In this document: positions 1 through 9,178 of the stretch, one piece after another | Layout of the letters: each line of letters begins with the position of its first letter | Numbering within the stretch: the first letter of the stretch is position 1 | DNA from: Ruminococcus sp. UBA7013 | Lineage (GTDB): Bacteria; Bacillota; Clostridia; Oscillospirales; Ruminococcaceae | Length of the DNA: 51,312 nucleotides | Direction: 5' to 3' | Assembly (NCBI GenBank): GCA_002449585.1 | Contig: DJXD01000071.1 | Coordinates: 1 to 51,312, forward strand | The notes under the pieces: model-generated | Seen by the model: the letters and a program-made list of their open reading frames with translations, nothing else | Databases searched by the model: none | What the model was told of the DNA's origin: nothing | Made by a program: the position numbers and the translations under genes

Positions 1-2517
1 GATTTTTATGAAATGTTTTTTGATGATGCCCTCCGGGTGTCCAGAGATTTGGAACTGACGCTGACAGGCCGTGAATGCGGTCTGTCAGAACGTGCCCCTA
101 TGTGCGGAGTTCCTCATCATAGTTATGAATTATATCTGAAAAAGCTGATTGATCTGGGGTATAAAGTCGCTATCTGCGAACAAATGACAGATCCGGCATT
201 GAGTAAAGGACTCGTTGAACGAGAAGTGATCCGGGTTGTCACACCAGGGACGATTATTGAAAATGATATGCTGGATGATGCGAATAATAATTATCTATGC
301 AGTGTCTATTGCAGTCCACAAGGGGTTGCACTCTGTTTTGCAGATCTGTCCACAGGAGAAGCCGCACTTTATTCTATATCAGATGAAGAAAATCAGGAAG
401 AAATGATTAATTTATTATCCAGATATATGCCGGTAGAATTAATTTATAATCCAAGATTTCTGGATAAAAGACAGGTAAATAATTTTTTGAAAATCCGTCT
501 GCAATGCTTGTGCGAAATGCAGGAAGAAGATTTTTTTGATCCAGCCTTTCATGCAGATGCTGTATATCAGCAGTTTTCTGTGCAATCACTGGGAGATCTG
601 GGACTTAAATCTGATACCGCAGAAGCCTTTGCTGTCTGTGGATTATTTGCTTATATTCGTAATACACAAAAAAGCCCGGTCGGCCGTTTTGTCAGTCTGG
701 AATTAAGTGATCATTCTGCCTATATGACATTGGATTATAATGCATTGAAAAATCTGGAATTGACTTCGACAATACGGACAAATAATAAAAAAAATTCCCT
801 GCTGGCCGTGCTGGATGCTACTCGGACTGCTATGGGAAAAAGAATGCTGAAACAATGGATTGAACGGCCTTTGAGAAGCCCTGCCCGGATTCTTGCAAGA
901 TTGGATGCTGTAGAATCTCTAATGAAACATAGTATAGAAACATTACAGTTACAGGAAATGCTTGAAAATATTTATGATCTCGAACGACTGATGACAAGAA
1001 TTGTTTATAAAAAGGCAACTCCCAGAGATCTGAGGGCAATGTGTACCACAGCGCAGACACTTCCAGAATTAAAAATTTTGCTTTCACAATTTGAGGATAG
1101 CTCCCTGCTCCGGAAATTAAATAAAAATATTTCAGATTTACAGCAGATTGCAGATCTGATTGACCGTGCAATCACAGAAGATCCTCCCATTTTGTTGAAA
1201 GATGGCGGAGTGATCCGGACGGGATTTGATAAAAATCTGGATCAGTTAAGGGAAATCATGGGGGGCGGCAATTCCCTGATTGATCAGATCTGTGAACGGG
1301 AACGGGAAAAAACTGGAATCAAAAATCTGAAAATCGGCTCTAATAAAGTATTTGGATATTATTTAGAAGTCACAAGATCTTATTATGATAAAATACCGGA
1401 TTATTATATCCGCAAGCAAACACTTGCAAATGCAGAAAGATTCATCACAGATGAGCTAAAAAAAGCGGAAAATACGATTCTGGGGGCAAAAGATAAGGCT
1501 TTGCAACTGGAACAGGATTTATATAATCAAGTACGGGATTATCTGGCACAGGCACTTGTGAAAGTCCAGGAAACCGCCGCCGCCATTGCACAGATTGATG
1601 TGTTGGTTTCTTTTGCCGAGACAGCTTCTAAAAATAATTACTGTAAACCCGAAATTTCTATTGATCATGTTCTGAATATCCGGGATGGACGGCATCCCGT
1701 TGTGGAACAAATGCTACAGGATGAAATTTTTGTTCCTAATGATGTGTATCTTGATACTGATCAGAATCGGCTTTCTGTCATTACAGGGCCTAATATGTCA
1801 GGTAAATCTACATATATGAGGCAAACTGCCCTGATCGTCCTGATGGCACAGATGGGCTGTTTTGTCCCGGCAAGCTATGCGAAAATATCCCCTGTAGATC
1901 GGATTTTTACTCGTATAGGTGCTTCAGATGATCTTTCTGCCGGTGAAAGTACTTTCATGGTAGAAATGAAAGAAGTTGCTGAAATTCTCAAATATGCCAC
2001 AAAAGATAGCCTTGTGATTCTTGATGAAGTAGGCCGGGGAACTTCTACATTTGATGGAATCAGCATTGCACAGGCAGTAGCAGAATATATTTGCAATCAG
2101 AAATCCCTTGGATGCAAAACCCTGTTTGCAACACATTATCATGAGTTAATTTCTCTTGAAAATGAGATGACAGGAGTAAAAAATTATAGTATTGCTGTCC
2201 GGAAGGGAAAAGAAGGAATTCGATTTTTAAGAAAGATCGTTCCCGGCGGTACAGATGATAGCTATGGAATTGATGTTGCAAAGCTGGCAGGACTGCCGCA
2301 TAAAGTGCTGGATCGTGCCCGGAAACTTCTGCATGAAATGGAGGAACATCAGCCTATGCAGAAAATACCTGTGAAAAAATCAGATTTACAGATCAGCTTT
2401 GATGCACAACAGGAAACAGAAATTATCCATAAGCTGAAACGCATGAATATTGCAGAATTGTCAGATGCAGAATGCAGGGAATTTTTGGAAGAATTATATG
2501 CTGTATTGAATGGATGA
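1..2517 (+). CDS. mutS: DNA mismatch repair protein MutS (5'-truncated by window)
   Basis: MutS recognises mispaired or looped bases and recruits MutL. The reading frame is open from base 1, and the first residues read DFYEMFFDDA. This is the mismatch-reading FYE motif of domain I, so only about 30-40 N-terminal residues lie outside the window. Further on come the lever and clamp region and the ABC-type ATPase: Walker A TGPNMSGKST near base 1790 and the Walker B/signature stretch LVILDEVGRGTSTFDG near base 2010. A short C-terminal dimerisation tail follows. The stop overlaps the next ORF, and mutL follows 0.5 kb downstream, as is common in Bacillota. An in-frame ATG at 13 is internal to the protein and is not the start. 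Confidence 0.98.
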   Translation, partial: DFYEMFFDDALRVSRDLELTLTGRECGLSERAPMCGVPHHSYELYLKKLIDLGYKVAICEQMTDPALSKGLVEREVIRVVTPGTIIENDMLDDANNNYLCSVYCSPQGVALCFADLSTGEAALYSISDEENQEEMINLLSRYMPVELIYNPRFLDKRQVNNFLKIRLQCLCEMQEEDFFDPAFHADAVYQQFSVQSLGDLGLKSDTAEAFAVCGLFAYIRNTQKSPVGRFVSLELSDHSAYMTLDYNALKNLELTSTIRTNNKKNSLLAVLDATRTAMGKRMLKQWIERPLRSPARILARLDAVESLMKHSIETLQLQEMLENIYDLERLMTRIVYKKATPRDLRAMCTTAQTLPELKILLSQFEDSSLLRKLNKNISDLQQIADLIDRAITEDPPILLKDGGVIRTGFDKNLDQLREIMGGGNSLIDQICEREREKTGIKNLKIGSNKVFGYYLEVTRSYYDKIPDYYIRKQTLANAERFITDELKKAENTILGAKDKALQLEQDLYNQVRDYLAQALVKVQETAAAIAQIDVLVSFAETASKNNYCKPEISIDHVLNIRDGRHPVVEQMLQDEIFVPNDVYLDTDQNRLSVITGPNMSGKSTYMRQTALIVLMAQMGCFVPASYAKISPVDRIFTRIGASDDLSAGESTFMVEMKEVAEILKYATKDSLVILDEVGRGTSTFDGISIAQAVAEYICNQKSLGCKTLFATHYHELISLENEMTGVKNYSIAVRKGKEGIRFLRKIVPGGTDDSYGIDVAKLAGLPHKVLDRARKLLHEMEEHQPMQKIPVKKSDLQISFDAQQETEIIHKLKRMNIAELSDAECREFLEELYAVLNG

Positions 2518-3004
2518 TTTATCTATGAATAAAATCATAAAAATGATACATGTTATGCTGATAACATTATCATTAGGGATATTTCTGCTTAGTCTGCTTC
2601 GGCTGATCATTGTATGGAATACTTTGCCGGATAGGATAGGAGTACATTTTTCCAGTACTGGAGAATTTGATGTTTTTGACAGTAAGCGTTATATTGCCTA
2701 TCCTTATTTAATTGCCTTATTTGCTATCATTTTAGTACAGGTGATTACATATTTTATCTGGAAAATCCCCACAGGTATGAAAATATCAGAAGCAAAAGAA
2801 GCAAAAATAAAATCAGCGTTTCAGCTTTTGATTGATTTTTCAGGGATAGGATATGTATTTTTCTATGCTGGTGTGTGGACTGATTGTGTAATCAGGCAGA
2901 ATCCACTTGATACACATATTCCTCAAATCATACTTCTGTTCATTTTCCTGATGAATATCTTATTTTTTATTTATATCATTGTGATTAGAATCAGAAAGGG
3001 GTAA
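2510..3004 (+). CDS. DUF1648-like integral membrane protein
   Basis: A 164-residue protein with about four hydrophobic helices (residues roughly 12-33, 62-84, 108-128 and 138-160). After the first helix comes a segment of the type W-x-LPD-x-(I/V)-x-HF-x(4)-GE-x-D-x-x-x-SK, which is characteristic of DUF1648/SdpI-family membrane proteins. Some relatives give immunity to membrane-active peptides, but no function can be assigned here. The start at 2510 overlaps the mutS stop by 8 bases; an ATG at 2525 is an alternative and neither has a strong ribosome site. It ends 2 bases before mutL, so it is probably translated as part of a mutS-mutL operon. Confidence 0.8.
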   Translation: MDDLSMNKIIKMIHVMLITLSLGIFLLSLLRLIIVWNTLPDRIGVHFSSTGEFDVFDSKRYIAYPYLIALFAIILVQVITYFIWKIPTGMKISEAKEAKIKSAFQLLIDFSGIGYVFFYAGVWTDCVIRQNPLDTHIPQIILLFIFLMNILFFIYIIVIRIRKG

Positions 3005-3006
3005 AA

Positions 3007-4956
3007 ATGTCTGTTATTAGCGTACTGGATAAATCTGTTTCTGAGCTTATCGCCGCTGGAGAAGTGATTGAACGGCCTGCTTCTGTGATCAAAGAATTAG
3101 TTGAAAATTCTATTGATGCAGGTGCAAAAAGAATTACTGTTGAGATCAGGGACGGCGGCACAAGCTTTATGAAAATTACAGATGATGGCTGCGGCATGTC
3201 AGCTGAAGATGTTCCAAAAGCATTCCTTCGCCATGCTACCAGCAAAGTAAAAGAAAAAATAGATCTGGAAAATATTCATACTCTCGGATTCCGTGGTGAA
3301 GCTCTGGCCTCTGTGGCGGCAGTCGCTAGAATTCAGGTTATGACAAGATGCCCCGGCGATGCATTCGGCTCACAGTATGAAATTGCCGGGGGTGAAGATT
3401 CCAAAGTAATTGAATGCGGCTGCCCAGAGGGTACAATGATCATGATCAGAGATCTGTTTTTTAATGTCCCTGCAAGACGCAAATTTATGAAAAAAGAAAC
3501 TTCCGAAGGAAATGCTGTTTCACAGATTATTCAGAAAATAGCAATTTCTCATCCGGAAATTGCATTTAAATTTATTCGAAATCATAAACTTGATTTTCAT
3601 TCTGATGGCACAGGTGAATTAATTTCTGCCATTCATGCGGTTTATGGAAAAGATTTTGCCCGTGATTTGATCCCTGTGGATCATGAACAAGATGGCATTT
3701 CTGTAAAAGGCTATGTCATCAAGCCGCTGTTTGCCAAAAATAACAGAAGTTTTCAGAATTTTTTCGTAAATGGCAGATATGTGAAATCAAAGCAATGTTC
3801 CGTTGCTATTGAAAGTGCTTATGATACTCTACTCATGACAGGAAAGTTTCCGGCCTGTGTACTCATGCTGAATATGTCCCCCGATTCTCTTGATGTGAAT
3901 ATTCATCCTTCAAAAGCAGAAGTTCGTTTCTCAGAAGAAAAACAAGTGATTGATGCAGTCTATTTTGCAGTGAAAAATGCATTTCTGAAAAATGGATTGC
4001 TTTATGAATTTCAAACTAAAAAAGCAGATTGGTACGGCGGCATGCCTGAAACACAAGAAAAACATGTATTTGCAACACAGCCATCAGAGCCGATGCCTTT
4101 GCCGCTTCCAACAGAAACACCTAAATTTGAAAAGCTGAATCAGAGTGATATGCCCTTTCAAGTGCAAATTCCTGATCCTGTTTATACGCCTCCCAAATGG
4201 GAAGCATTGCCGAAATCGCTGACACTTCCGGAAAGTTTTCTTGATGTCGAAGCAGAACCAGAAGAGGAAGTTTCTGTTAGAGCAGTTCCCTTTCAGCAGC
4301 TGCATCAGCATTATGAAGATCCGGTTTTTCCTCCGGAACAGTCTGCTCCGCCGTTACAGAATGAATCACAAGAAACAGTGCAGTTCCCGGATTTGCAGGT
4401 TGTCGGGGAACTGTTTGCCAATTATGTGATAGTGCAGTCTGGAGATAACATGATCATGATTGATAAACATGCCGCACATGAACGGATTATTTTTGAAAAA
4501 CTTAGAAAAGAAAATTGTAAACAATATCAGCAAATGCTGCTGACCCCCTGCAAAGTTCTGCTGACACTGGATGATTTTTCTGCTATGGAAGAACAGCAGC
4601 CTTTGCTTGATAGATTAGGATTTCAGGCAGATTTTTCAGAAAAGCCATATCTGATAATTCAGGCCGCACCCTATTTTTTTGCTGAAATGGATCTTGATGA
4701 GATTATACAGGAAGTAGCGCATAATTTATATCTTGGAAAAGTAGATCCCCAAAGTCATGCGTTGGAGAATACATTGCATGATCTAGCATGTAAATCGGCG
4801 ATCCGTGCGAATGATAAAAATACTGTTCCTGAAATGCTGTCATTAGCGGAACAGGTCTGCAATCATGAAGAAATCCGGCATTGTCCGCACGGCCGGCCGG
4901 TGATGTTTGTTATGTCAAAGCGTGAGCTTGAAAAACAGTTCCGGAGAATTGTATAA
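3007..4956 (+). CDS. mutL: DNA mismatch repair protein MutL
   Basis: A 649-residue MutL with an N-terminal GHKL ATPase: ELVENSIDAGA, DDGCGM and TLGFRGEALASV are motifs I-III. A proline-rich linker (about residues 345-450) precedes the C-terminal dimerisation domain. That domain carries the metal-dependent nicking-endonuclease signature D-x-HA-x2-E-x4-E (in IMIDKHAAHERIIFE) and the CPHGRP motif. It is therefore expected to be a latent endonuclease of the Bacillus type rather than the inactive E. coli type. It starts 2 bases after the DUF1648-like gene, behind AGAAAGGGG. Confidence 0.98.
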   Translation: MSVISVLDKSVSELIAAGEVIERPASVIKELVENSIDAGAKRITVEIRDGGTSFMKITDDGCGMSAEDVPKAFLRHATSKVKEKIDLENIHTLGFRGEALASVAAVARIQVMTRCPGDAFGSQYEIAGGEDSKVIECGCPEGTMIMIRDLFFNVPARRKFMKKETSEGNAVSQIIQKIAISHPEIAFKFIRNHKLDFHSDGTGELISAIHAVYGKDFARDLIPVDHEQDGISVKGYVIKPLFAKNNRSFQNFFVNGRYVKSKQCSVAIESAYDTLLMTGKFPACVLMLNMSPDSLDVNIHPSKAEVRFSEEKQVIDAVYFAVKNAFLKNGLLYEFQTKKADWYGGMPETQEKHVFATQPSEPMPLPLPTETPKFEKLNQSDMPFQVQIPDPVYTPPKWEALPKSLTLPESFLDVEAEPEEEVSVRAVPFQQLHQHYEDPVFPPEQSAPPLQNESQETVQFPDLQVVGELFANYVIVQSGDNMIMIDKHAAHERIIFEKLRKENCKQYQQMLLTPCKVLLTLDDFSAMEEQQPLLDRLGFQADFSEKPYLIIQAAPYFFAEMDLDEIIQEVAHNLYLGKVDPQSHALENTLHDLACKSAIRANDKNTVPEMLSLAEQVCNHEEIRHCPHGRPVMFVMSKRELEKQFRRIV

Positions 4957-4958
4957 TT

Positions 4959-5531
4959 ATGAAAATGATATGCAAACAATGCGGTCAGATGTTTGATCTC
5001 ACAGATTCTGAAATGCAGTTTTATCAAGAAAAAGGTCTGCATCTGCCGAAACGCTGTGAAATCTGCCGGGCAAAGAATAAATCTGCAAAAATAAGCCATG
5101 TATCAAAAAATGTTTATATTGCTGATACAAGATCAAAAAAATTTGCTATTCTCTCTGCCTTTGTGATTCTAGGGTTGATTTTATCTGCAATATTGATTTC
5201 CAAATTAATCAGCCCGGATAAAAATCCGTCTCAGATAACAGCTGAAGTAGAATCTGTATCAACAATGATAGAGACAGAGTCGCCTATAAAATCTGTTACA
5301 CAGGAAATCACTGAGCCAACAACGCAGAAAGCCACTGAATCAGAAACACAGAAAATGACTGAACCAGAAAAAGAAGTGACATATTATTTAAATACTTATC
5401 GCATGAAATTTCATAGGCCTGATTGTCCCAGTGTAGAGCAGATGAATGCCCATAACAGACAGGCCTTTTATGGCACACGTGAGGAGGCTGTTCATGCAGG
5501 ATATTCCCCCTGTAATAACTGCAAACCATAG
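4959..5531 (+). CDS. Zinc-ribbon membrane protein with Ada-like C-terminal metal-binding tail
   Basis: A 190-residue protein of unknown function. Residues 1-40 form a small treble-clef/zinc-ribbon-like unit with CKQCG at the start and CEIC about 30 residues later. One transmembrane helix (about residues 62-84) is followed by a Thr/Glu-rich spacer with repeats of the type TEPTTQKATESETQKMTEPE. The last 45 residues have the pattern YLNT-x5-FHRPDCPSV, then NR-x-x-F-x-GTREEA, then GYSPCNNCKP. This tail occurs at the ends of many clostridial secreted or nuclease proteins and probably binds a metal. Its position between mutL and miaA suggests cotranscription, not a role in repair. Confidence 0.7.
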   Translation: MKMICKQCGQMFDLTDSEMQFYQEKGLHLPKRCEICRAKNKSAKISHVSKNVYIADTRSKKFAILSAFVILGLILSAILISKLISPDKNPSQITAEVESVSTMIETESPIKSVTQEITEPTTQKATESETQKMTEPEKEVTYYLNTYRMKFHRPDCPSVEQMNAHNRQAFYGTREEAVHAGYSPCNNCKP

Positions 5532-5546
5532 AAAGGATCACATGCA

Positions 5547-6485
5547 ATGCAGAAACAGAAATTATTTGCAATTGTCGGAGCAACCGCTTCCGGAAAAACT
5601 GCCCTTGGTGTGGAACTGGCTAAAAAATATAATGGTGAAGTGATTTCCTGCGATTCTATGCAGATCTATCAGGGCTTAGATATTACAACTGCAAAGCCAT
5701 CGATAGAAGAAATGCAGGGAATTCCACATCATCTGATCAGTGTGATTCCACGATCACAAAATTTTTCCGTTGCAGACTATGTTATCTTAGCGAATCAGAA
5801 AATTCAGGAAATTGCATCCCGTGGCAAATTGCCGATCTTTGTCGGCGGAACAGGCCTGTATCTTGACAGCGTTCTGAATGGAATGCAGTTTGCCCCTCAG
5901 AAAGAAACAGAGATCCGGAAAAAATTGCTTGCAAGAGCGCAGACAGAAGGCAATCAGAATTTATATCAGGAATTACAGAGCCTTGATCCTCAAGCCGCTC
6001 AAAAAATTCATGTCAATAATACTGTCCGGCTTGTCCGTGCGCTGGAAGTCTGTCTTACCTCCGGAATGACATTTACAGAGTATAAAGCCGCCAATCTGGC
6101 CGCTGATTCCCCTTTTGATGCCTGTATTATCGGACTTGCTTATCAAAATAGACAGGATCTCTATGACAGAATCAATCAGCGAGTGCTTCGGATGGCTGAA
6201 ACAGGAATGCTTGAAGAAGTGCGGGAAGCCTATCAGCAGGGATCTGTTGGCACTTCTTCCGCTGCAATCGGCTATAAAGAGCTCATCCCATGGCTGGAAG
6301 GCTCTTCCAGTCTGGAAAATTGTATTGCACTGATTCAGCAGGAAACCCGACGCTATGCCAAACGGCAAATGACATGGTTTCGTCGAAATGCTCAAATTCA
6401 GTGGTTGATATTGAGTAAAAATGATGAAGTACAGGAAATTTCTGAAAAAGCTGAAAAAATCATAGCCAAAACAGAAAATTTGTGA
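5547..6485 (+). CDS. miaA: tRNA dimethylallyltransferase MiaA
   Basis: MiaA transfers a dimethylallyl group from DMAPP to N6 of A37 in tRNAs reading UNN codons. The 312-residue length is normal. The P-loop GATASGKTALG lies at residues 9-19, followed by CDSMQIYQGLDITTAKP (the DSxQ motif and substrate tunnel) and VGGTGLYLDSV. The C-terminal half contains RYAKRQMTWFRR, typical of the family. The start at 5547 follows GAAAGGAT. Several downstream tRNA genes in this window (Phe, Tyr, Ser) encode A37-type substrates. Confidence 0.97.
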   Translation: MQKQKLFAIVGATASGKTALGVELAKKYNGEVISCDSMQIYQGLDITTAKPSIEEMQGIPHHLISVIPRSQNFSVADYVILANQKIQEIASRGKLPIFVGGTGLYLDSVLNGMQFAPQKETEIRKKLLARAQTEGNQNLYQELQSLDPQAAQKIHVNNTVRLVRALEVCLTSGMTFTEYKAANLAADSPFDACIIGLAYQNRQDLYDRINQRVLRMAETGMLEEVREAYQQGSVGTSSAAIGYKELIPWLEGSSSLENCIALIQQETRRYAKRQMTWFRRNAQIQWLILSKNDEVQEISEKAEKIIAKTENL

Positions 6486-6491
6486 TATAAT
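6483..6491 (+). promoter_or_regulatory. Possible extended -10 promoter for hfq
   Basis: TGATATAAT spans the miaA stop codon and fits an extended -10 (TGnTATAAT), about 58 bases before the hfq start. No good -35 box is present at 17 bases upstream. A separate start for hfq is plausible but not certain. Confidence 0.4.
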
Positions 6492-6548
6492 AGATAGTAA
6501 GTGTTTCCAGATAGAAGAAATACTACTGATTTGAAAGGAGTTAGAAAT

Positions 6549-6788
6549 ATGAACAAAAATATGAATCTTCAGGATACATTCCTGAATCAGGCAAGAAAAG
6601 AAAGAATTCCGGTGACAACCTATCTTGTAAACGGATTTCAGTGCAAAGGCATTGTCAAGGGCTTTGATAATTATGTTGTTATTTTTGATTGTGCCGGTCA
6701 ACAGCAGCTTGTATATAAACATGCGATTTCTACCATTGCGCCCTCCCGTCCGATTTCTATTCTGGACAGTGAGGACAAGCCGGAATAA
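6549..6788 (+). CDS. hfq: RNA chaperone Hfq
   Basis: A 79-residue Sm-like protein that forms hexamers and binds small RNAs and A-rich mRNA leaders. The Sm1 core is LQDTFLNQARKERIPV followed by TYLVNGFQCKGIVKGFDNYV. The Sm2 motif is YKHAIST, the clostridial variant of YKHAI. The start at 6549 was chosen because GAAAGGAG lies 8 bases upstream and the protein then begins like other Hfqs; the open frame extends 48 bases further upstream without support. It follows miaA, an order conserved in many bacteria. Confidence 0.97.
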   Translation: MNKNMNLQDTFLNQARKERIPVTTYLVNGFQCKGIVKGFDNYVVIFDCAGQQQLVYKHAISTIAPSRPISILDSEDKPE

Positions 6789-6791
6789 TAC

Positions 6792-8033
6792 ATGCATTCT
6801 GAAATGTTGTCTGGAATTCTGGTGCTTGTCGCTGTTTTTATTATCATCACTGTAGTTAATGTTATTATACGACAGTTTAACCAGAATTATACAACAGAAA
6901 CTGCTTTGCTCTCGCAGGGTAGTGACTCAGAACAGGTGCAGGGCATTTTTATCCGTGATGAACAGGTGCTGAATTATAAAGGATCTGGAATCATCAGCTA
7001 TGAAGTGCCAGACGGCGGCAAGCTGGGAATTGGAACTGTGATTGCAGAAGTATACTCTTCTGAACATCAGATTGAAATCAAGCAGAGAATTCAGCAGTTG
7101 AAAAATGAGCTTTCTCTGCTGGAAAGAATTTCTAATCCCGGTACAACAAAAACCGCCCAGCCGTCCAATATTGCAGATCTGTTTACACAGAATTATAAAG
7201 AATATCTGTATCAGCGTGAACAAATGCATTTGTCAGATTTGCAGAGCAGACGGGAAGAAATTGCCGTTCTGTTAAGCACATATCAGCTGATTACAGGAAA
7301 AGACAGCGGTTATGAATTACAGATGCAGGCCATACAGGCAGAAATCAGTTCTCTGGAACAGGCACAGGAGCAGCCATTAGATGTAATCATTGCAGATGAA
7401 GCCGCTTATTTTGTTAGCTATGCCGATGGTTATGAATCTTCTCTTACGCTGAAAGATGTCCGCAATCTCACAGCGGAACAGCTGGAAGGAATTCAGGATC
7501 ATACAGAATCCAATGCAGTTGGAAAATTAATTGACAGCTATCAATGGGTGCTGGCGGCGGTTGTGGATAATACAGAGAAAAGATATAAACAGGGTCAGCC
7601 GCTGACACTAAAATTTGCTTCTACTTCGGAAACCGTTGACGGAGAAGTCACATCTTTAAATGCAGATTCTGGTGATGACCGGACTGTTATCTGCATTACT
7701 TGTGAAGTCATGACTCATGATCTGGTACAGCACCGAACAGAGGCAGTAGAGCTTATTCGGGGAGAATATCAGGGGATCCGTGTTCCCAGAACTGCCCTGC
7801 ATTTCAGAAATATCACAGAAGCAGTCAAAGATCCGGAAACTGGAAAAACAAGACAAGTCACAACAGAATATAGGGGTGTTTATGTGCTGGACGGCGAACA
7901 GCCGGAATTTAGAAAGCTGGACGTTGTCTATGAAGGCGCAGATTATGTGATTTCTGCTCAGCATACTGGAAATGATTATCTTGCGCTCTATGATTCCATT
8001 ATTACGAAAGGAATTGATGCAGATGGACAATAA
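6792..8033 (+). CDS. HlyD-like membrane-anchored adaptor protein
   Basis: A 413-residue protein with one N-terminal transmembrane helix (about residues 7-28). A lipoyl-like/barrel-sandwich segment follows (IFIRDEQVLNYKGSGIISY, then PDGGKLGIGTVIAEVYS), then a coiled coil (about residues 90-200) and a beta-rich C-terminal half. The order barrel, hairpin, barrel is that of HlyD/membrane-fusion adaptors, but no transporter gene is adjacent. In clostridial genomes this kind of gene often lies between hfq and sepF, so a cell-envelope or division role is possible. It starts 3 bases after hfq and overlaps yggS. Confidence 0.7.
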   Translation: MHSEMLSGILVLVAVFIIITVVNVIIRQFNQNYTTETALLSQGSDSEQVQGIFIRDEQVLNYKGSGIISYEVPDGGKLGIGTVIAEVYSSEHQIEIKQRIQQLKNELSLLERISNPGTTKTAQPSNIADLFTQNYKEYLYQREQMHLSDLQSRREEIAVLLSTYQLITGKDSGYELQMQAIQAEISSLEQAQEQPLDVIIADEAAYFVSYADGYESSLTLKDVRNLTAEQLEGIQDHTESNAVGKLIDSYQWVLAAVVDNTEKRYKQGQPLTLKFASTSETVDGEVTSLNADSGDDRTVICITCEVMTHDLVQHRTEAVELIRGEYQGIRVPRTALHFRNITEAVKDPETGKTRQVTTEYRGVYVLDGEQPEFRKLDVVYEGADYVISAQHTGNDYLALYDSIITKGIDADGQ

Positions 8034-8718
8034 ACAAATACAGGAAAATTATCACAGAATTCTTGAAACAATTGCAGATGCCGCCGTAAAAAGCGGCCGT
8101 TTGCCGGAAGAAATTGCATTTATGGCCGTGACTAAAACCGTTGCGCCGGAATTGGTCAACTGTGCCATTGATTGTGGCATTCAAATACTTGGAGAAAACC
8201 GAGTTCAGGAATATCAATCCAAAAAAGATGCCTATCGTCCCGGAATTCCGGTTGATTTCATCGGCACACTACAAAGCAATAAAGTGAAATATTTAATTGG
8301 CAATATCCGGATGATTCAGTCTGTCAGCAAGCTGACACTGGCACAGGAAATTGAAAAATATGCAGCAAAACAAAATTTGAAACAAGATATTTTGCTGGAA
8401 GTCAATATTGGAGGAGAAGAAAGCAAAAGCGGCATTCTTCCGGAGACTTTGCCAGAGCTTCTGATGCAGGTGTCAGAATTGCCGCATGTGCATGTGTGCG
8501 GCCTGATGACGATCCCGCCGCCGGTCAAAGATGACCGCTTTCTGAAAGCCATGCAGGAATTATTCCTGAAAATCAAACAAATGCAGATCCCAGATACAGA
8601 GATGAAAATTCTTTCTATGGGAATGTCTGATGACTATGCGCAGGCCATTCAGTGCGGGTCAAATCTTGTCCGGATCGGTTCGGCGTTATTCGGCGCAAGA
8701 GATTACAGCAAACGCTGA
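8023..8718 (+). CDS. yggS: PLP homeostasis protein YggS (PROSC family)
   Basis: A 231-residue single-domain alanine-racemase-like TIM barrel that binds pyridoxal phosphate and buffers PLP and amino-acid pools. Visible hallmarks are FMAVTKTV with the PLP-binding Lys, GENRVQEY, FIGTLQSNKVKYL, LEVNIGGEESKSG, GLMTIPP and LSMGMSDDYAQAIQCGSNLVRIG with the phosphate-binding Ser/Gly residues. The start at 8023 gives 8-10 bases from AAAGGA and an 11-base overlap with the preceding gene; ATG 8017 is nearly as good. It leads the yggS-sepF-ylmH-divIVA division block. Confidence 0.95.
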   Translation: MDNKQIQENYHRILETIADAAVKSGRLPEEIAFMAVTKTVAPELVNCAIDCGIQILGENRVQEYQSKKDAYRPGIPVDFIGTLQSNKVKYLIGNIRMIQSVSKLTLAQEIEKYAAKQNLKQDILLEVNIGGEESKSGILPETLPELLMQVSELPHVHVCGLMTIPPPVKDDRFLKAMQELFLKIKQMQIPDTEMKILSMGMSDDYAQAIQCGSNLVRIGSALFGARDYSKR

Positions 8719-8731
8719 AAGGAGACCACTG

Positions 8732-9178
8732 ATGAAATTATTTGACAATGTAAAAGAATTTTTCTTTCCTACGGATGACGCACCAGAACCGCCGCCCGTC
8801 CCATCCGCTCAGGAACTGCCGCCGATTCCTAATATTGATGAACAGCTCAGCGGCCATAAACAGGGCGATATTGTCAATATTCAGGCAACGGCACAGCTTC
8901 AGGTTGTGCTTGTCAAGCCGGAAGTGTTTACCGATGCAAAAGCAATTGCAGATCATCTCATCAGCCGCAAAACGGTTGTGCTGAATCTGGAAACGGCATC
9001 ACCAGAAAACCGGCGGAGAATTATTGATTTTCTGGTTGGCGTGTCGTATGCCATCAGCGGCAGCCTGAAACCAGTCGCAAATCTGACGTATATTATTACG
9101 CCCTATAATGTCGGATTTATCGGGGATGATCTTGCAGCAGAACTGGAAAACAACGGGCTGTTCAATAATCAGTCATGA
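8732..9178 (+). CDS. sepF: Cell division protein SepF
   Basis: SepF binds FtsZ and the membrane and helps align the Z-ring. This protein has 148 residues, a short amphipathic N-terminus (MKLFDNVKEFFFP), a Pro-rich linker and the conserved C-terminal domain. In that domain VVLNLE followed by NRRRIIDFLVGVSYAISG is the family core. It ends in the usual FI-x-GDDL-like region. The start follows GAAAGGAGA. The stop overlaps ylmH by 4 bases, showing translational coupling. Confidence 0.95.
   Translation: MKLFDNVKEFFFPTDDAPEPPPVPSAQELPPIPNIDEQLSGHKQGDIVNIQATAQLQVVLVKPEVFTDAKAIADHLISRKTVVLNLETASPENRRRIIDFLVGVSYAISGSLKPVANLTYIITPYNVGFIGDDLAAELENNGLFNNQS

Noticed and set aside
5973..6797. Long - strand open frame (274 codons) opposite miaA and hfq
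   Set aside because: It lies wholly opposite two well-conserved + strand genes, has no ribosome site and no recognisable protein pattern; a shadow frame.
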